Source of the DNA: Davidsoniella eucalypti
Lineage: Eukaryota; Ascomycota; Sordariomycetes; Microascales; Ceratocystidaceae
Assembly: GCA_004009845.1 (NCBI GenBank)
Contig: RMBW01000113.1
Coordinates: forward strand, 29,718 to 93,717
Direction: 5' to 3'
Length of the DNA: 64,000 nucleotides
Shown here: one piece after another, positions 47,812 through 59,392 of the stretch
Position numbering within the stretch: the stretch's first letter is position 1
Layout: the number at the start of each line of letters is the position of its first letter
Position numbers and translations under genes: made by a program
Notes under the pieces: model-generated
Seen by the model: the letters and a program-made list of their open reading frames with translations, nothing else
What the model was told of the DNA's origin: nothing
Databases searched by the model: none

Positions 47812-48729
47812 ATGAGTTTCAGCGACAGCGACGACGAGCCTATGTGAGTTCTACGCACAACAAGGCAGAATCTAAGAAATACCACATACCGTATCGACTA
47901 ACACAAGCCTTCATCATCGTTACTTGCCGGCTTATACAGTGTGCTCTCTTCCAATGCCCTCGCGGCACTAGCCGAATTCAACGCCGAAAGGGATGCTCGG
48001 GAAGAACAATTCAACAAACTACAAGCCGCAGCTGAGAACGATGCCGCATCCCGCGAGGCATCCACTATGCCATTAAGCATGGATGCCTTTGGTGAGGACT
48101 GGAACGAATCCCAGTTTTGGTACTCCGACGACACGGCACGTTTGTTGGCGAGACAGCTCGTGCGGGACTGTACGCAGGATATGACCGTCGCAGTAGTCTC
48201 GGCACCGAGTGTCTTCGTGGCTTTGAAGAATATCATTAGGGAAAATCCGGATATGGTCGTCCCTAAGTTGGTCCTACTCGAACATGATAACCGCTTTGGC
48301 GTGTTCCCCGAGTTCGTCTTTTATGATTTTCAGCAGCCGTTCAAGTTGCCGGATAGTTTGAAGGGTTCTATCGATAGAGTCATATGCGATCCTCCCTTCT
48401 TGAGTGAAGACTGTCAGACTAAGGGTAAGTAGTTCATCGGGGCCTTTACTCTCTCTCTCTTTTGCATTACATGATTCAAGATAAGTCTCTAACACTATCT
48501 CTTTTTAGCTGCCATGACGGTCCGGTGGATGTGCAAGCCTGACCCATCACCCAAAAATATCATCCTCTGTACGGGAGAGCGTATGGAGGCTCTTGTGGCC
48601 AAGCTGTATCGCTCTTTCGGTGTTCAAACTACCACTTTTGAGCCCGTTCATGCACGTGGCTTAAGTAACGAGTTCTACTCATATGCCAACTTCGAGTGTG
48701 ACGACTGGAAGTGGAAGCAACAGCCATAG
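47812..48729 (+). CDS. EFM5: eEF1A lysine methyltransferase (Efm5/EEF1AKMT1 family)
   Basis: Three exons, 47812-47843 (32 nt), 47940-48424 and 48509-48729, encode 245 aa. This seven-beta-strand SAM methyltransferase, formerly called N6AMT2, trimethylates a lysine of translation elongation factor eEF1A. The acidic start MSFSDSDDEP is typical. The WNESQFWYSD segment opens the domain. VAVVSAPSVF takes the usual SAM loop position. LLEHDNRFGVFPEFVFYDF and the DPPF catalytic-type motif in VICDPPFLSEDC follow. The C-terminus has NIILCTGERM and FEPVHARGLSNEFYSYANFEC. Length and order match the family (about 215-250 aa). It converges with UBP8, with 251 bp between stops. Confidence 0.93.
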
Positions 48730-48980
48730 ATTTCCCTCATAATAAACACAAAACAACACTTCAGAATTTCATATCTAGACAAAGATCACACACTCTGGAT
48801 GAACAAATATGGCTTACGTACATCGTGTAGGCGTAGAAATATTTATTATGTTATGGAAATGGCGTTGGTAGGTATCCGAGTCAAAGTGAGTATAGTGGAA
48901 GGGATTTGTCACAATATTAGTACACATATCAAATCCCAAAACACACTAAGATCAAGACGAAATTTTTCCCTTGGCTCTGG

Positions 48981-50831
48981 TCAGTTTATTTGTTTTACAA
49001 TGTAAAACAGCAGGTACGCCTGTGAGCTCATCACCTCTGACAGTGATGCCATCTGCACCTTGTGGTCGTTAAATTTAAACCATTGGTCACCTACGCGGCA
49101 ATATACCAAGTAGTGTCCGGTCTCGATATCACCAATGTGGACAATGACACTTAGAAGATCATAAGTGCAAGCACGGTTGTACTGCCGGTTTGTCTTCACG
49201 TCGTTGGCTCGACCCATGGTTGTATATGGAAGCATATTAAGCTCCAGAGGGAAATCGACTTGTGTATCAATCTTGATTGCACGCTCGTTGCGGCCTTGCT
49301 TAAATTCAAAGCGCTAAGAATATATGTTAGCTACTGTCTCAATAACTATAGCGACGCCCTGACTTGTACCGTCAAAGCCATTTCATTATACCTTTAGTTG
49401 GATGGTCAATGTGTTGGGAAGACGCTTAAGACTAGTTCGTCGTCTTGCGCTCTGCATCGATTTGCAATTCTGGCAGCGATACTCGCATTTGTCATCACTA
49501 GCATACTCTGTATCAAGACAATCTTGTAGCGTGACTATCTTGCGCTCTCCTCTTTTCTTGCGTACAGAAGATGACTCGAGTCCCAGGTTCAGATCCAAAA
49601 ATGACTGGAACGAGTCTGTTGACTGATGGCATTTAGAACATGTCGTTGTGCTCTGCATCTTACCATAGAAGATCTGGTGAACAATACATTGACAGTTATT
49701 GTCGTGCGTTCCTTCTTCTTTTTGGCCCTCTAGTTCACTATTCCTTTCGTGTAATTCTTCGGCAAGAAACTGGAAGAATTCGTGAGCGTCCTGTTCACGA
49801 GTGGTGACTAGATTTTCGAATGCCTTCTTTTCGGAAATCCAAAATCCAGAGAGAATGTTGGCTGGCGTGTATCCATTGGTGTTTTCTACGCCATAGAATT
49901 CTTGGAATACATCGTCCATTGCACAGCTCAAACAGTGGCTCACTGAGCAGCCTGCGTGACGATCTGATAGATAGTAGTTTCTTAAGATTGGGTTATGTAG
50001 GAAACTCTGTAGAACCACATTCTGGTAGCAAGTTGCACCTGCATTGTACAGGCCACGCAATCCATTTGCTCGACATGAGACGGTTGTCGTGTTGGTGGAG
50101 ATAAAACGTAGTTCTTCACGTGCGTCATCGACCGGTATGTCATCAAGTCTTCTTTTGCGGCCTTGAGTCAATGAATTTATTAGTCGGTTACTCGCTTTCT
50201 CTTTGCCTCCGCTTCGGGAGATCAACAAGTTTCTGCTTACGGGTAAAGGATCCAGTGGTCTGCTTCAAATGGCGAAGCTCCTCCAGGGTTGGGTCGTATA
50301 CTAGATCGTCACACATATGGCAATACAATACTCCACTCCTAGAGTCAACGTCTATCAATAGTCTTCATTAGCACACTTCTATCCTCCTGGATCATCTAGT
50401 CAAGAACGGATCATGTGGTGCTTACAGAAACGATGGTGCTTCTTAGCACCATGTTGCGAGATACTATCGTGGGTTACAATGTCGGGGCACTGCAGACATA
50501 GATAGTTCGACGTTAAGGTTGTTATGACATGGCCCGCGCTATTGCGGGCGGTTTGTGGGATGGTCTGGGTAGCGTCATCAAAGATGCAACGCAGTATTAG
50601 CTTATAGCTGTTAATGCATGTGTTGATCTGGTCCTGCGACTGAGTAAGCAGCATCTGGGTGTGTTCTATTGCAGCAAGTACGGCGTGTTAGTGGGCATGT
50701 ACATGTTATAGTCTACAGAGAAGTGCTATGCGTGTTTACTCACCACAGCCATACATCGGCGTGCCTTTTACGGGCGGATTTACGCGCGCAGGCTGCTTCG
50801 CCGGGGACTGAGTGTTTGACGGTTTGGACAT
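48981..50831 (-). CDS. UBP8: SAGA-type ubiquitin-specific protease (Ubp8/USP22)
   Basis: Five exons, 50831-50744, 50665-50426, 50351-50241, 50161-49392 and 49313-48981, encode 513 aa. The N-terminal ZnF-UBP domain (CEHTQ, YLCLQCPDI, HGAKKHHRF, YCHMCDDLVYD) followed by a USP catalytic domain is the Ubp8/USP22 layout, the histone H2B deubiquitinase module of SAGA. The Cys box is GLRGLYNAGATCYQNVVLQSF with Cys191. The QQ-type EQDAHEFFQFL stretch, two CxxC pairs (CSKC, CQNC) of the fingers, and the His box ETGHYLVYCRV with His470 are present. In the Cys box the residue after Cys-Tyr is Gln where Met is usual. All introns are GT..AG. The gene diverges from YTP1 over a 4.7 kb gap. Confidence 0.94.
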
Positions 50832-51932
50832 GTTGAGTTATGGGTGTATATATATGGTAGAACGGCGCAAATAATACAAATACACAGGAGCTATTAGGTT
50901 ATGCTATAGCTTAGAAAGCTAGATTAAAGAACGGTCTGGGTCGGCTGGACGACCGTCGTGTAATTCTAGGTGTTGCAGCTTGTGTTTCGCGATTAGATCG
51001 AACAAAGTCGCAAAGGATCCCAAGTTGGTACGAGGCTGGAACCGGGTGATGCAAAGAGCAAGGCTGAAATCCGGGGCCAAAAAGATAGAGGCAGCGGTTA
51101 AATGGTGAGCTATGGATTTGTATTTGAAATCGGATAGTATGTCCAATGTTTCGCAGCTCGGTCGGGTCGGTCTGGTCTGACGTCTAGGGTAGGAGAGAGT
51201 TTAGTTGCAATAGGGCAATAAGAGCGGTAGAAAATTATTGTGACCAGTTGCAACCGGGATTAGAAAAACTGACGAGGCAAATGGCGTTGTCTAATAATGA
51301 AGTGAGTGTAAATGAGAGATGAAGATTTGATGAAAGGCTGAGGCTAATTGAAGCTGGAAAAATCACACAAGTCAAAGTTATCAACAGATTTAAAAATGCC
51401 AAAACACAAAAAAGCAATTGTCAGCATTAACTTTCTAGGTGTAGTTGTTGCTGTTTTTTGACGTAAAGTGAGTACAGCACAACTGCAATAGTAATCGCCG
51501 AATCAAGCCGACGCGCCAATTGAATTGAAACGAGGGTTAGTTTGCAAGCTTAGGGTCTCTAGGTGCGGAATAACAACTAGCAGTGTTTATGCCATACGAG
51601 AGCTAACCACCTTTTCTTGTCAATAACCGCATTAGAAAAAGACTATAAAGTGCAGCAATAGAGTAACACGTCATTATTCTTGATCGTGATGTTTGTGTAC
51701 CAACTAGCAAATCCTGAATTGCGGTTGTGTGCATCATACCTCCGCTGGATCTGATAAGCTCTTTGCAAAGATGCAATGACAACACCAAGCATTCATTCCT
51801 ATGCATCAAGAATGGCAATAATTGCAATACCCGATTAATGATAATTTCTGTTGGATGTACAGATATGTATTAGTGACATATTAGTATTAATATCAGCAAT
51901 ATAAATACATGAACGGATGACGAGTCAATATA

Positions 51933-51988
51933 CTTTTTTAATTCATTTTTAATTCATTTATCTTATAGAGCTATAGAGCTATGAAGAT
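51933..51988 (-). mobile_element. Miniature retroposon-like insertion, copy 2
   Basis: Minus-strand body ATCTTCATAGCTCTATAG, then ATAAGATAAATGAAT, with an A-rich tail containing a second AATGAATTAAAA unit. It matches copies 1 and 3 at most positions. No clear target duplication was found, so this copy may be older. Confidence 0.5.
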
Positions 51989-53531
51989 TTTATATGTAGT
52001 GCAAGATTGTTCAAAGGCAATACTAGTATTCAATTGCCTTATAGAATGTCGTCGTTCGGAAAATCATCTATGGCCTGAGGTAATCTTCACGATGGAAAGT
52101 AGTGGCTAATATCTCCGAATATAGCCTCTACATGATATATATTATTAGAATAGCACCTAGCATTTGACCTAGAACCATCACTGTTTGAAGAGATAAACAG
52201 GTTTGTCAATTAAAATTATGTCTCCAACAATGTCTCTAGATCACTGAATGCATGCAAGGTTGCGTTTGTAGACCCATTGCGCCTTGATATAGAACTGATG
52301 CGTGGCCATTGCTTTTAGATCAAGTTAAAGTATACAAATACCTATGTAGTTGTATCTTCGAACCTGATCTCTGTCAACCGATGATACAACTACTTCTTAA
52401 GACGTGTAGTAAAGGGGATAGTATAATACACCATTTTTATCGGTTGGTAATGAAGTTTTGCTTGGTCTGAACTATGAAAAAGAAGGCGTGTTGTTGCTCT
52501 AGTTTATTTATCGGTTAAGGACTTGCATAGTCTCTCAAAAAATTCTATGCTTTTCTTGGTAATACTACCATAGCTACTCCTGAGTCATTCTTAGTAACAC
52601 TGTCGTTGTCAGTTGTTGGGGACGTTTATTATCTCTTCGGAAAATACTACTCTGTATTTGTAAACCGATATATATACATAGTTACAGCCAGTTAGTACAT
52701 ATGTAGTTTAAAGCAACTAGTTATGAATAATGAAGAAAAAGTTTGGTTACCCGAAAGAGAGACAGTGTCAAATAGAGTGTCAGTCTCTATATTAAAGATA
52801 TCGAATGCTTTGCTTGCTTATGATATGATTTATTGCCCGACATTTCAAAGCCCGACTCTTGGAAGGCCGATATCTTAGTATTGCAATGCCCAAGTTAGAG
52901 AGGGGCATTAGAGAAGGAGGGTAAGATATCTAGAAGACTCCACCAAGATACATTATGTGCCATCAAATCCTGGCACCATGCGTTTCCAATCTGTATACCG
53001 CCAAGACTATCAAAATTGGAACTCGACAGACAGCGCTTAAGGTAGTAGTGTCACTGCTGCATTCGCATATAATAGGAAATTCAACGGCTATTGTATGCCG
53101 GATGGAATGCCAATTTCGCGGCATAAGCAGTATAGGCTTACCAGTATTGTCACTTTAAGATTCGGAAGGCTCGGAAGGTAGTAATTCTAGTTTCTATGCC
53201 GAGTTGCACAGTCAGCCTTGGGTTTTGAGTCTTGTGATAGGTAAAGTGATCACTACCGGCTTTTAAACGGAGTAAGAAATAGGTTGTTTATAGGAAATGT
53301 AGTTTTTGAAATGCTACATGTACTAGGGACTTGTTATTGTGAACGGGGCCCCAAAAAAATAGAAAAAGCGTCTGCAACTTTTTGACATGTCGGTCTAGTT
53401 TTTTGTGGATGACAAGACACATTATATCAAGCGCAGACAAATCCTAGCAAACATGCCATACTACTCTATTGAATTATGTATGTATGAATCTTCTGTATAC
53501 AAATATAGATACATGTATACCTAAGAGTCCA

Positions 53532-53586
53532 ACATCTTCATAGCTCTATAGCTCCATAAGATTAATGAATTAAAAAAATTAAAAAA
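53532..53586 (+). mobile_element. Miniature retroposon-like insertion, copy 3, with 15 bp target duplication
   Basis: A 55 bp insertion: body ACATCTTCATAGCTC...CCATAAGATTAATGAATT followed by an A-rich tail. It is bracketed by an exact 15 bp direct repeat ATACCTAAGAGTCCA at 53517-53531 and 53587-53601. A 3' A-rich tail and a target duplication of this length are the marks of target-primed reverse transcription. The body is only about 40 bp and non-coding, so it must be mobilised in trans if it is an element at all. Confidence 0.7.
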
Positions 53587-55487
53587 ATACCTAAGAGTCC
53601 ATAGCTGTCAGCGGTAATCTTACCGGGCTGGACATCGAATCATCTGACAGCCAACATATATTTTCCCGCAAAACTCCAAGCCTTCCGACTCTCGGGACAA
53701 CCGGCGTCTACTAAGACATGATGGAGGTTCTGGGAATTAAGAAGCTGTCAAGGTGTACCAGAGAAGGTCATGAGGAAAAGAAAAAGTGGAGGGAGGAGTC
53801 AAGCGGTAACCGAACTCTCTTGCATTAAACGCCAAGTCGGGCTGAAAATTGCCCTTTTTGGGTGTTAGTGGCCATAAAATAGACAGAAATTGATCGGGTT
53901 GTACATTGCGCAAGTTGACGGAGATAAACATTATAGAATGCAAAGTCGGAAAGTCGGTGTTCTGATCAATCTCTTTTATAAGACCCATCTCTGAATCCTG
54001 GCTGGGCAACGTTGATGCCTTATTCTTCTGTTGGCACAAACTATGGCATGGCACGATGGTAAGCGGGAGACCACACAACTCTATCGACATACATCCTTCG
54101 TCAAGCTATCAAACTCAAATCTAGTGACGGCGCTTTGTGAGCCAACCTAAATCCGGAACCTACTTCACTTAGACTGCCGTATCTTGATCGCACAACCCCC
54201 TTTTTCTTTGAAACCAGCTCATTTGTGCTGTCTAGAGACGCGACCGCTGTGTTCCAAGTCGTACGACCATAAAACATTTAGTGAAGCCTAGGCTCGTCAA
54301 CTGGGCTAACAAAAACGTTCTCAAAACTCGAAACTACTGCCCCTGCTACTTATCGTGCCCATTCTAGAAAATTAAGCGCAAGCGCATTGACGAGAATATT
54401 TATTGAGCTCTCTCTTTTTCAGCTCATATTACTGAAATTATAGCATCTTTTGCCGTTTTTTTCGCAATACGATTTCTATGAACATCGGTTATATCATCAT
54501 ATACTGCTAGAGTGTTGTCTAGATAGTAGTCAGCAAAACCATTCCATCCCATCTGCTCGCTCGTTCCTTCTCCGCTTGGTGCGTCAGGAGCGTTTTCATC
54601 TGGTCATCTGTTCCTTCTTGTGAAAACCCTGCCATTATCTTTTCTTCACTCTTATTGCTACTCTAGCGGAGAAGTAACTACCCTCCCCAGAAAGTCTAGA
54701 AGGGTTCAAATAGTCCAGCCAAACATCATCTAGACAGATTCTCTGACCACCAACCAGGTTATCACGTAGTCTAAGCTTCCTCCCCCCCTGACGAACAAAG
54801 GTTATTGATCAACTTGAAACAAGCAAGAACTCAATAACGAAGCTTCGGTCGATAATCGAAACGCTTGAGCAAGTCTCATCATTCGGTCGTGGCGTGAACT
54901 TACATAACCTGCTCTTTCTACTTTTGCCCTGCGGTCTGGGGATTATATTGATTTCTGGCAAGAGCCCGATTTATATATATAATTTACATCAGAAAACTGG
55001 GAAAGAAAGAGCCAAAACGGCATCCACCATTTCGAATTTTCTCCCGCAACTGCCCAACCTCATAAATCCGATTATTTCCCAATCTCTTTTTCAGTTCTCC
55101 TTCTTATTCCTTGTCCGTCTTCTATTCCTCTATTTCACTCATATCAGCAACTTTTTTTTTCTATCCCTTACTATTTTCTGTTATCCACCAAGAGAGAAAT
55201 AAACAAAGTAACCCTGACCCCGGTAATAGAAGAAAAAAAGCCTACATTTATTGCTGCAAAAAAGATCTGCCATTACATCACTGGAGGTCCTTGTCGTTGC
55301 GTTGTGCTGCGCTAGATTTCTGTGGGCGTCTTTAATATATGTGGTTCTAGCGGCACTTCCTCTTAAGCTTAGACCTTTCTTTCTTTTGTATCATCTCATC
55401 TCATCTTTCTCTTCTTCTTCTTTTTGGTCTTTCTGTTAGCAATTGTTCCACCAAATATTATCGCTGCGCGATACATTTGCTACGACA

Positions 55488-57422
55488 ATGACAACGGGAT
55501 CCATCCTCTTTCGGTCGTCCACTGTAGCGGCACTAGCTTTTGCCTCTCTAGTGCTTGCTCATGGAGATGAAGACGCTGCCATGGATATGAGCGCAAGCTC
55601 TGGCGCCAACATCACAGTTGATATGCCGTCAGATATTGCCATCCCCAACTCGTACTTCAACCATGAAGAGCATCGTGAAGCTCTCTTTGCTCATGTCATC
55701 ACGATGCTTGTGGCGTGGGTAGTGGTTCTTCCTATCTGTACGTAACGCCAAGCCCAATTGGACTAGGAAGTTGTTGTTTAGTGCCGATACTAACCTAGTA
55801 TGTTGTTGTAGCCGTCATGTTTTCACTCGCCAAATCTCGATACACCATAATCTCACAGCTCATGTTTGGCGGGCTCAACGTCTTCGGTGTCTTCATTGCC
55901 ATTGGATACAATGCTAGCACGCCAGATCTGTACCCGAACAATGCCCACCACAAGCTGGGGTGGACTGTCACAATTGTTACTTGCGTTCAGATCGTTATTG
56001 GCATCATTGGCAGGCTAGCCGGCGCCATACAGAACAGAAACATGGCTAAGCTAAGACAGCAGCAATATGAGCAAGTCGTATTCATCCCTACCGTCGCTTC
56101 GCCTACCACTATAAACGAACATGGGCCATATAGAACATCCGATGACAGCGCTCACGGAACAGCACGCAGCGCTACTTCATCGCATTCAAGAAGTAGTACG
56201 GCATCAACCTTGAACTTCGAGATGGCCAATGTGCCAAAGGAGCAGTATGAGGAAGACCAAGATATCGAAGATATGGCCAGCGAGCAAGCGTTTATATCCA
56301 GCAAGCAGTCTAAATGGGTCCAGCGCTCTGAAACTTTGGCCAGTTTCTTTTCAGGCCGTGCCTGGAGTATATTTACTGTATACTACAACGTCGTAGATAG
56401 AGTTAGCTTGTTATTGGGTTTTATTACCATCGCTATGGGCATTGTCACTGTTGGTCGTTTCTTCGAGGGCTCTCATATCTTCTCCGGTCTTGCTCATTGG
56501 ATCAAGGGTGGTATATTCTTCTGGCTGGGAGTACTGACTCTGGGTCGTTGGTCTGGTAGTTTCGGCGACCTAGGCTGGGCTTGGAACATCCGTCCCCGTC
56601 GCTCTGGCCAAGGCTGGCGTCCAACTGCCGAGTTTGTTGAGAGCTTCTTGATATGGCTGTATGGCATCACTAACGTCTTTATGGAGCATCTCGGTAGCAA
56701 GGATGGAGCCTGGACATCTCAGGACCTCGAGCATGTTTCCATCACTATCTTGTTTATCGGCGGTGGCATGTGCGGTATGCTTATTGAGTCGTCTGTGATG
56801 CGTGATCTTCTCAACACCACTGTCGACGAGTCGATCTCGGTCACTGAAGGCCTAATGGTCGATCGCGAGCGTGGTGAGACTGAGAAGCCTGGCCAATACA
56901 GCTTCTCTATGAATCCTATCCCTGCTCTGGTCATCTTGCTCCTCGGTATCATGATGAGCTCCCATCAACAGCATTCTATGGTATCTACCATGATCCACAA
57001 GCAGTGGGGCGATCTCCTGACTGGTGCATCGTTTGCTCGTGGCCTTACCTATGTGATTATATGGCTTCGCCCTCCTACCTCTGTCTACCCTTCACGTCCG
57101 CCGACAGAGCTTCTTACTTCGTTCGGGCTCATTGCCGGCGGTCTCATATTCATGGCTAGTGTAAGTAGTATCTATTTTGAACAAACCTTGTACTAGATTC
57201 CCCGCTAACACGTTATCTTGCCAGGCCTCGAATACGGTCGACGTGATTATCCGGAACAACCTCGATGCGATGTTTCTCTACACCATTACCATGGGTTTCG
57301 TTGGTCTGCTTATGGCCTGGATTCTCTTCGTTCTGGCCCTGAAAGGTTGGGCTGTCCGTAAGGAGAGATTCGCTCAGCACGGTATACGATACCGCCACCC
57401 TATAATACCATGCATGACTTGA
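55488..57422 (+). CDS. YTP1: Ytp1-like multi-pass membrane protein
   Basis: Three exons, 55488-55737, 55812-57160 and 57225-57422, encode 598 aa. An N-terminal signal peptide (about residues 1-24) ends at LVLAHG, followed by an acidic Met/His/Asp-rich segment (HGDEDAAMDMSA). The first membrane region (HVITMLVAWVVVLPIS) plus the next spans form the DUF2427 domain. A Ser/Thr-rich cytoplasmic loop at about 190-260 precedes the Ytp1 domain (FTVYYNVVDRVSLLLGF, GGIFFWLGVLTLGRW, WNIRPRR, GITNVFMEHLG, MSSHQQHSMVSTMIHKQWG, GLTYVIIWLRPPTSVYPSRPP). His/Met motifs in membrane spans suggest metal handling, but the biochemical role of this family is not established. Start: first ATG ahead of the signal peptide. 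Confidence 0.93.
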
Positions 57423-58349
57423 TGTCTACATGTACTTTCTTTTATATCGAGTTCTTTGGACTGCGTGTTGCTGAGCCGCCTCGTCGTACTCTACTTTTTT
57501 GCATATTTTCTTGAGCTAGTTAGACAATCTTCCCCTTGCGCGAGGAGGTTGAAGCCTTCTGGCTATTGTTATTGAGCTCTGGATGATAACCACGATACCC
57601 TGTTTTTTTCTCTTTCGCCTTGTTAATGAGGCATCGCTTTGTATACCAGTTAGATAGTCCTCGGATGAATAAATTTTAATACTCACACAGGAACAAGTAT
57701 TCTGATGGTCTGATGTTTCATAAATGGTGTTTGGAGTATATTGGCATAATTTTCGATATATTTCGTGCTAGCTGAAGAAACAAGGAGAAAACATTAAGAA
57801 AAAGGAAGGAAAATAAATTCATTAAAAGCCACAAGAGCTACTTTACCTTGAACTATAAATATTGTTGCGCAATTATTCACGGTCGGCTTACAAACTAAGC
57901 TCCGTCTCGTATATCAACCAATATTGCCCTGTTAAAGTTGGAGCACTTCTGTCCCGCAAATCGAAAAGGCTATTTAAACACCCTAAACATATTCGGAGCA
58001 CCACCATCTTTTAAGAAAAAGTCAGAACATATAGATCTATCCAGTAGCTCCGCACCTGATTTGTATATTGGATTGTATTGTTTCGACAATTGTATCCGAC
58101 TCATCTACGCTTTTGAAGCTTCTTCGGCTTCTAGGGCATTTATCACGAATAGAGGTGCAGGCGCTGATATGTTTATATATTTAATAATACAAGGAGGTAT
58201 TAAGACGAAAACAAGACCGAGAAATGAAGTTGACAGACTAAAGGAGATTAGAAAGCAAATAGGCGGCCAACCCAAATCAGACAAGGTTTTATGTACATGA
58301 TATGTTAAAATATGAAGATGTGCCGTTCACTGTCGTTGGAAAGTAATAG
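57423..58349. other. Intergenic 3' of YTP1
   Basis: YTP1 3' region and AT-rich spacer up to the transposon. The 120 aa frame at 57938-58300 lacks an ATG near its start and has no domain. Confidence 0.5.
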
Positions 58350-58357
58350 CAAGATTT
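58350..58357. repeat. Target-site duplication, left (CAAGATTT)
   Basis: The 8 bp string CAAGATTT directly abuts the left terminal inverted repeat and is repeated at 59101-59108 directly after the right one. Confidence 0.9.
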
Positions 58358-58520
58358 GAGTCATGCTAATTTCACAGTTAAGATTTTAATTTCACAGTTA
58401 CGCTAGCCGTATTAGGAAATTCTAGTCACGTGGTGTCCCACGTGAAATCGTCGATTACAAGAAATCAAAAATATTTCTTACATCGCATCACCACTTCACC
58501 ACTACTATAAGATTAAACAT
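58358..58520 (+). repeat. Left terminal inverted repeat of the MULE
   Basis: 163 bp, identical by eye to the reverse complement of 58938-59100. Inside, TCACGTGG TGTC CCACGTGA at 58426-58445 is a perfect 8 bp stem with a 4 bp loop carrying two CACGTG boxes. Confidence 0.92.
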
Positions 58521-58904
58521 GCATGCCAGAATAGAAAAAAGACAGCTAGTTACCCGAGACGAGCCTTTACGTATAGACGGTTTTGTACGTGTGTTAAGCT
58601 TGCCATGCCGATCACAGCCATAGACCACTGATTTCATACCACCATTGGTGTAAGAAGACACAGTTGAAAAGGCGTACCCACGTACAGAAGCCCATGCATT
58701 AATGCCTTGGAAAAGTGCCTCTCGAGAGTGGTAGTGTATTGTTGGAGGAGGGGCAAGCTGTATAACAGGGGCGTCTGTGGTATCTATACCATTAGATAGC
58801 CCTTTATCCATAGATGATGATGACGATGCCATTGTGGTGTGTGTAGAAAATAAAAGAGTAGGGTGGTGAAGGTTTTCATCATCGTGAGACGGGATCGTCT
58901 TCAT
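58488..58904 (-). CDS. Truncated MULE transposase fragment, FAR1-like DNA-binding domain
   Basis: 138 aa from the first ATG; a second ATG (MASSSSSMDKG) follows 24 residues later. The residues GINAWASVRGYAF, VVYGCDRHGK and SRVTSCLFSILA, in this order with a Cys in the second and third blocks, resemble the FAR1/WRKY-GCM1-like zinc-binding domain at the N-terminus of Mutator-like transposases. The ORF then runs into the terminal repeat and ends at 58488, so the DDE catalytic domain is absent. A TATA-like TACTATAAAG lies about 20 bp upstream of the start. It may encode a free DNA-binding domain able to compete with a full transposase, or be only a remnant. Family assignment is by eye. Confidence 0.65.
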   Translation of the reverse strand: MKTIPSHDDENLHHPTLLFSTHTTMASSSSSMDKGLSNGIDTTDAPVIQLAPPPTIHYHSREALFQGINAWASVRGYAFSTVSSYTNGGMKSVVYGCDRHGKLNTRTKPSIRKGSSRVTSCLFSILACMFNLIVVVKW

Positions 58905-58937
58905 AGATTTTTACTGCTTTATAGTATTCAATTACAT

Positions 58938-59100
58938 ATGTTTAATCTTATAGTAGTGGTGAAGTGGTGATGCGATGTAAGAAATATTTTTGATTTCTTG
59001 TAATCGACGATTTCACGTGGGACACCACGTGACTAGAATTTCCTAATACGGCTAGCGTAACTGTGAAATTAAAATCTTAACTGTGAAATTAGCATGACTC
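58938..59100 (-). repeat. Right terminal inverted repeat of the MULE
   Basis: Mirror of 58358-58520 with the same internal dyad at 59013-59032. Its outer end lies 292 bp before the RSA3 start codon. Confidence 0.92.
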
Positions 59101-59108
59101 CAAGATTT
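59101..59108. repeat. Target-site duplication, right (CAAGATTT)
   Basis: Exact copy of 58350-58357, directly adjoining the right terminal repeat. Confidence 0.9.
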
Positions 59109-59392
59109 TAGTGAAATAAGTAATGATGAATTGATTAGAACTGCGAAGGGCGATCTTGTAATCGTATAGATACTATTCGCCTCATACCAAAACCCTTATT
59201 AACCCTAGAGATTTTGCAAGTCTACATTTCTTTTTCCTGAACTACAGTTTCTTATTGTACACTACTTTATACAAACCACAACTCAATCAATGCACTATTA
59301 ACTTATTAACCGCCTCTCTCTAATCACACATCTTTCTTTCTCTTAAAAAATCAGTCAATCACAATTTCCACCCACCTCAAATCTATACAAAA

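Larger units (their letters stand above)
50832..55487. other. 4.7 kb gene-free region between UBP8 and YTP1
   Basis: No supported gene; the 117 aa minus-strand frame at 53737-54090 and the 75 aa frame at 50919-51146 have no domain. Two tiny retroposon-like copies lie here (51933-51988 and 53532-53586) and one exact TACATATGTA palindrome at 52696-52705. From about 54400 the sequence becomes pyrimidine-rich (CTTCTTCTTTTT runs), typical of a long YTP1 promoter and leader. Confidence 0.5.
58358..59100. mobile_element. Non-autonomous Mutator-like DNA transposon (743 bp)
   Basis: Terminal inverted repeats span 58358-58520 and 58938-59100, 163 bp each, and I could find no mismatch between them. The outer ends read GAGTCATGCTAATTTC. 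An exact 8 bp target duplication CAAGATTT flanks the element. Each arm carries two direct AATTTCACAGTTA units and a CACGTG...CACGTG dyad. The 417 bp between arms mostly encodes one minus-strand ORF with a FAR1-like domain. Long terminal repeats of this kind with a FAR1-type ORF point to a MULE; the 8 bp duplication is at the low end for that group (usually 8-11). The element cannot be autonomous because the catalytic DDE part is missing. Perfect arms and duplication indicate a young insertion. Confidence 0.88.

Noticed and set aside
53737..54090. 117 aa minus-strand frame
   Set aside because: No domain, no codon bias, and it lies in an AT-rich gap; length is within chance for 64 kb.
57938..58300. 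120 aa plus-strand frame left of the transposon
   Set aside because: No ATG near its start and no recognisable domain.
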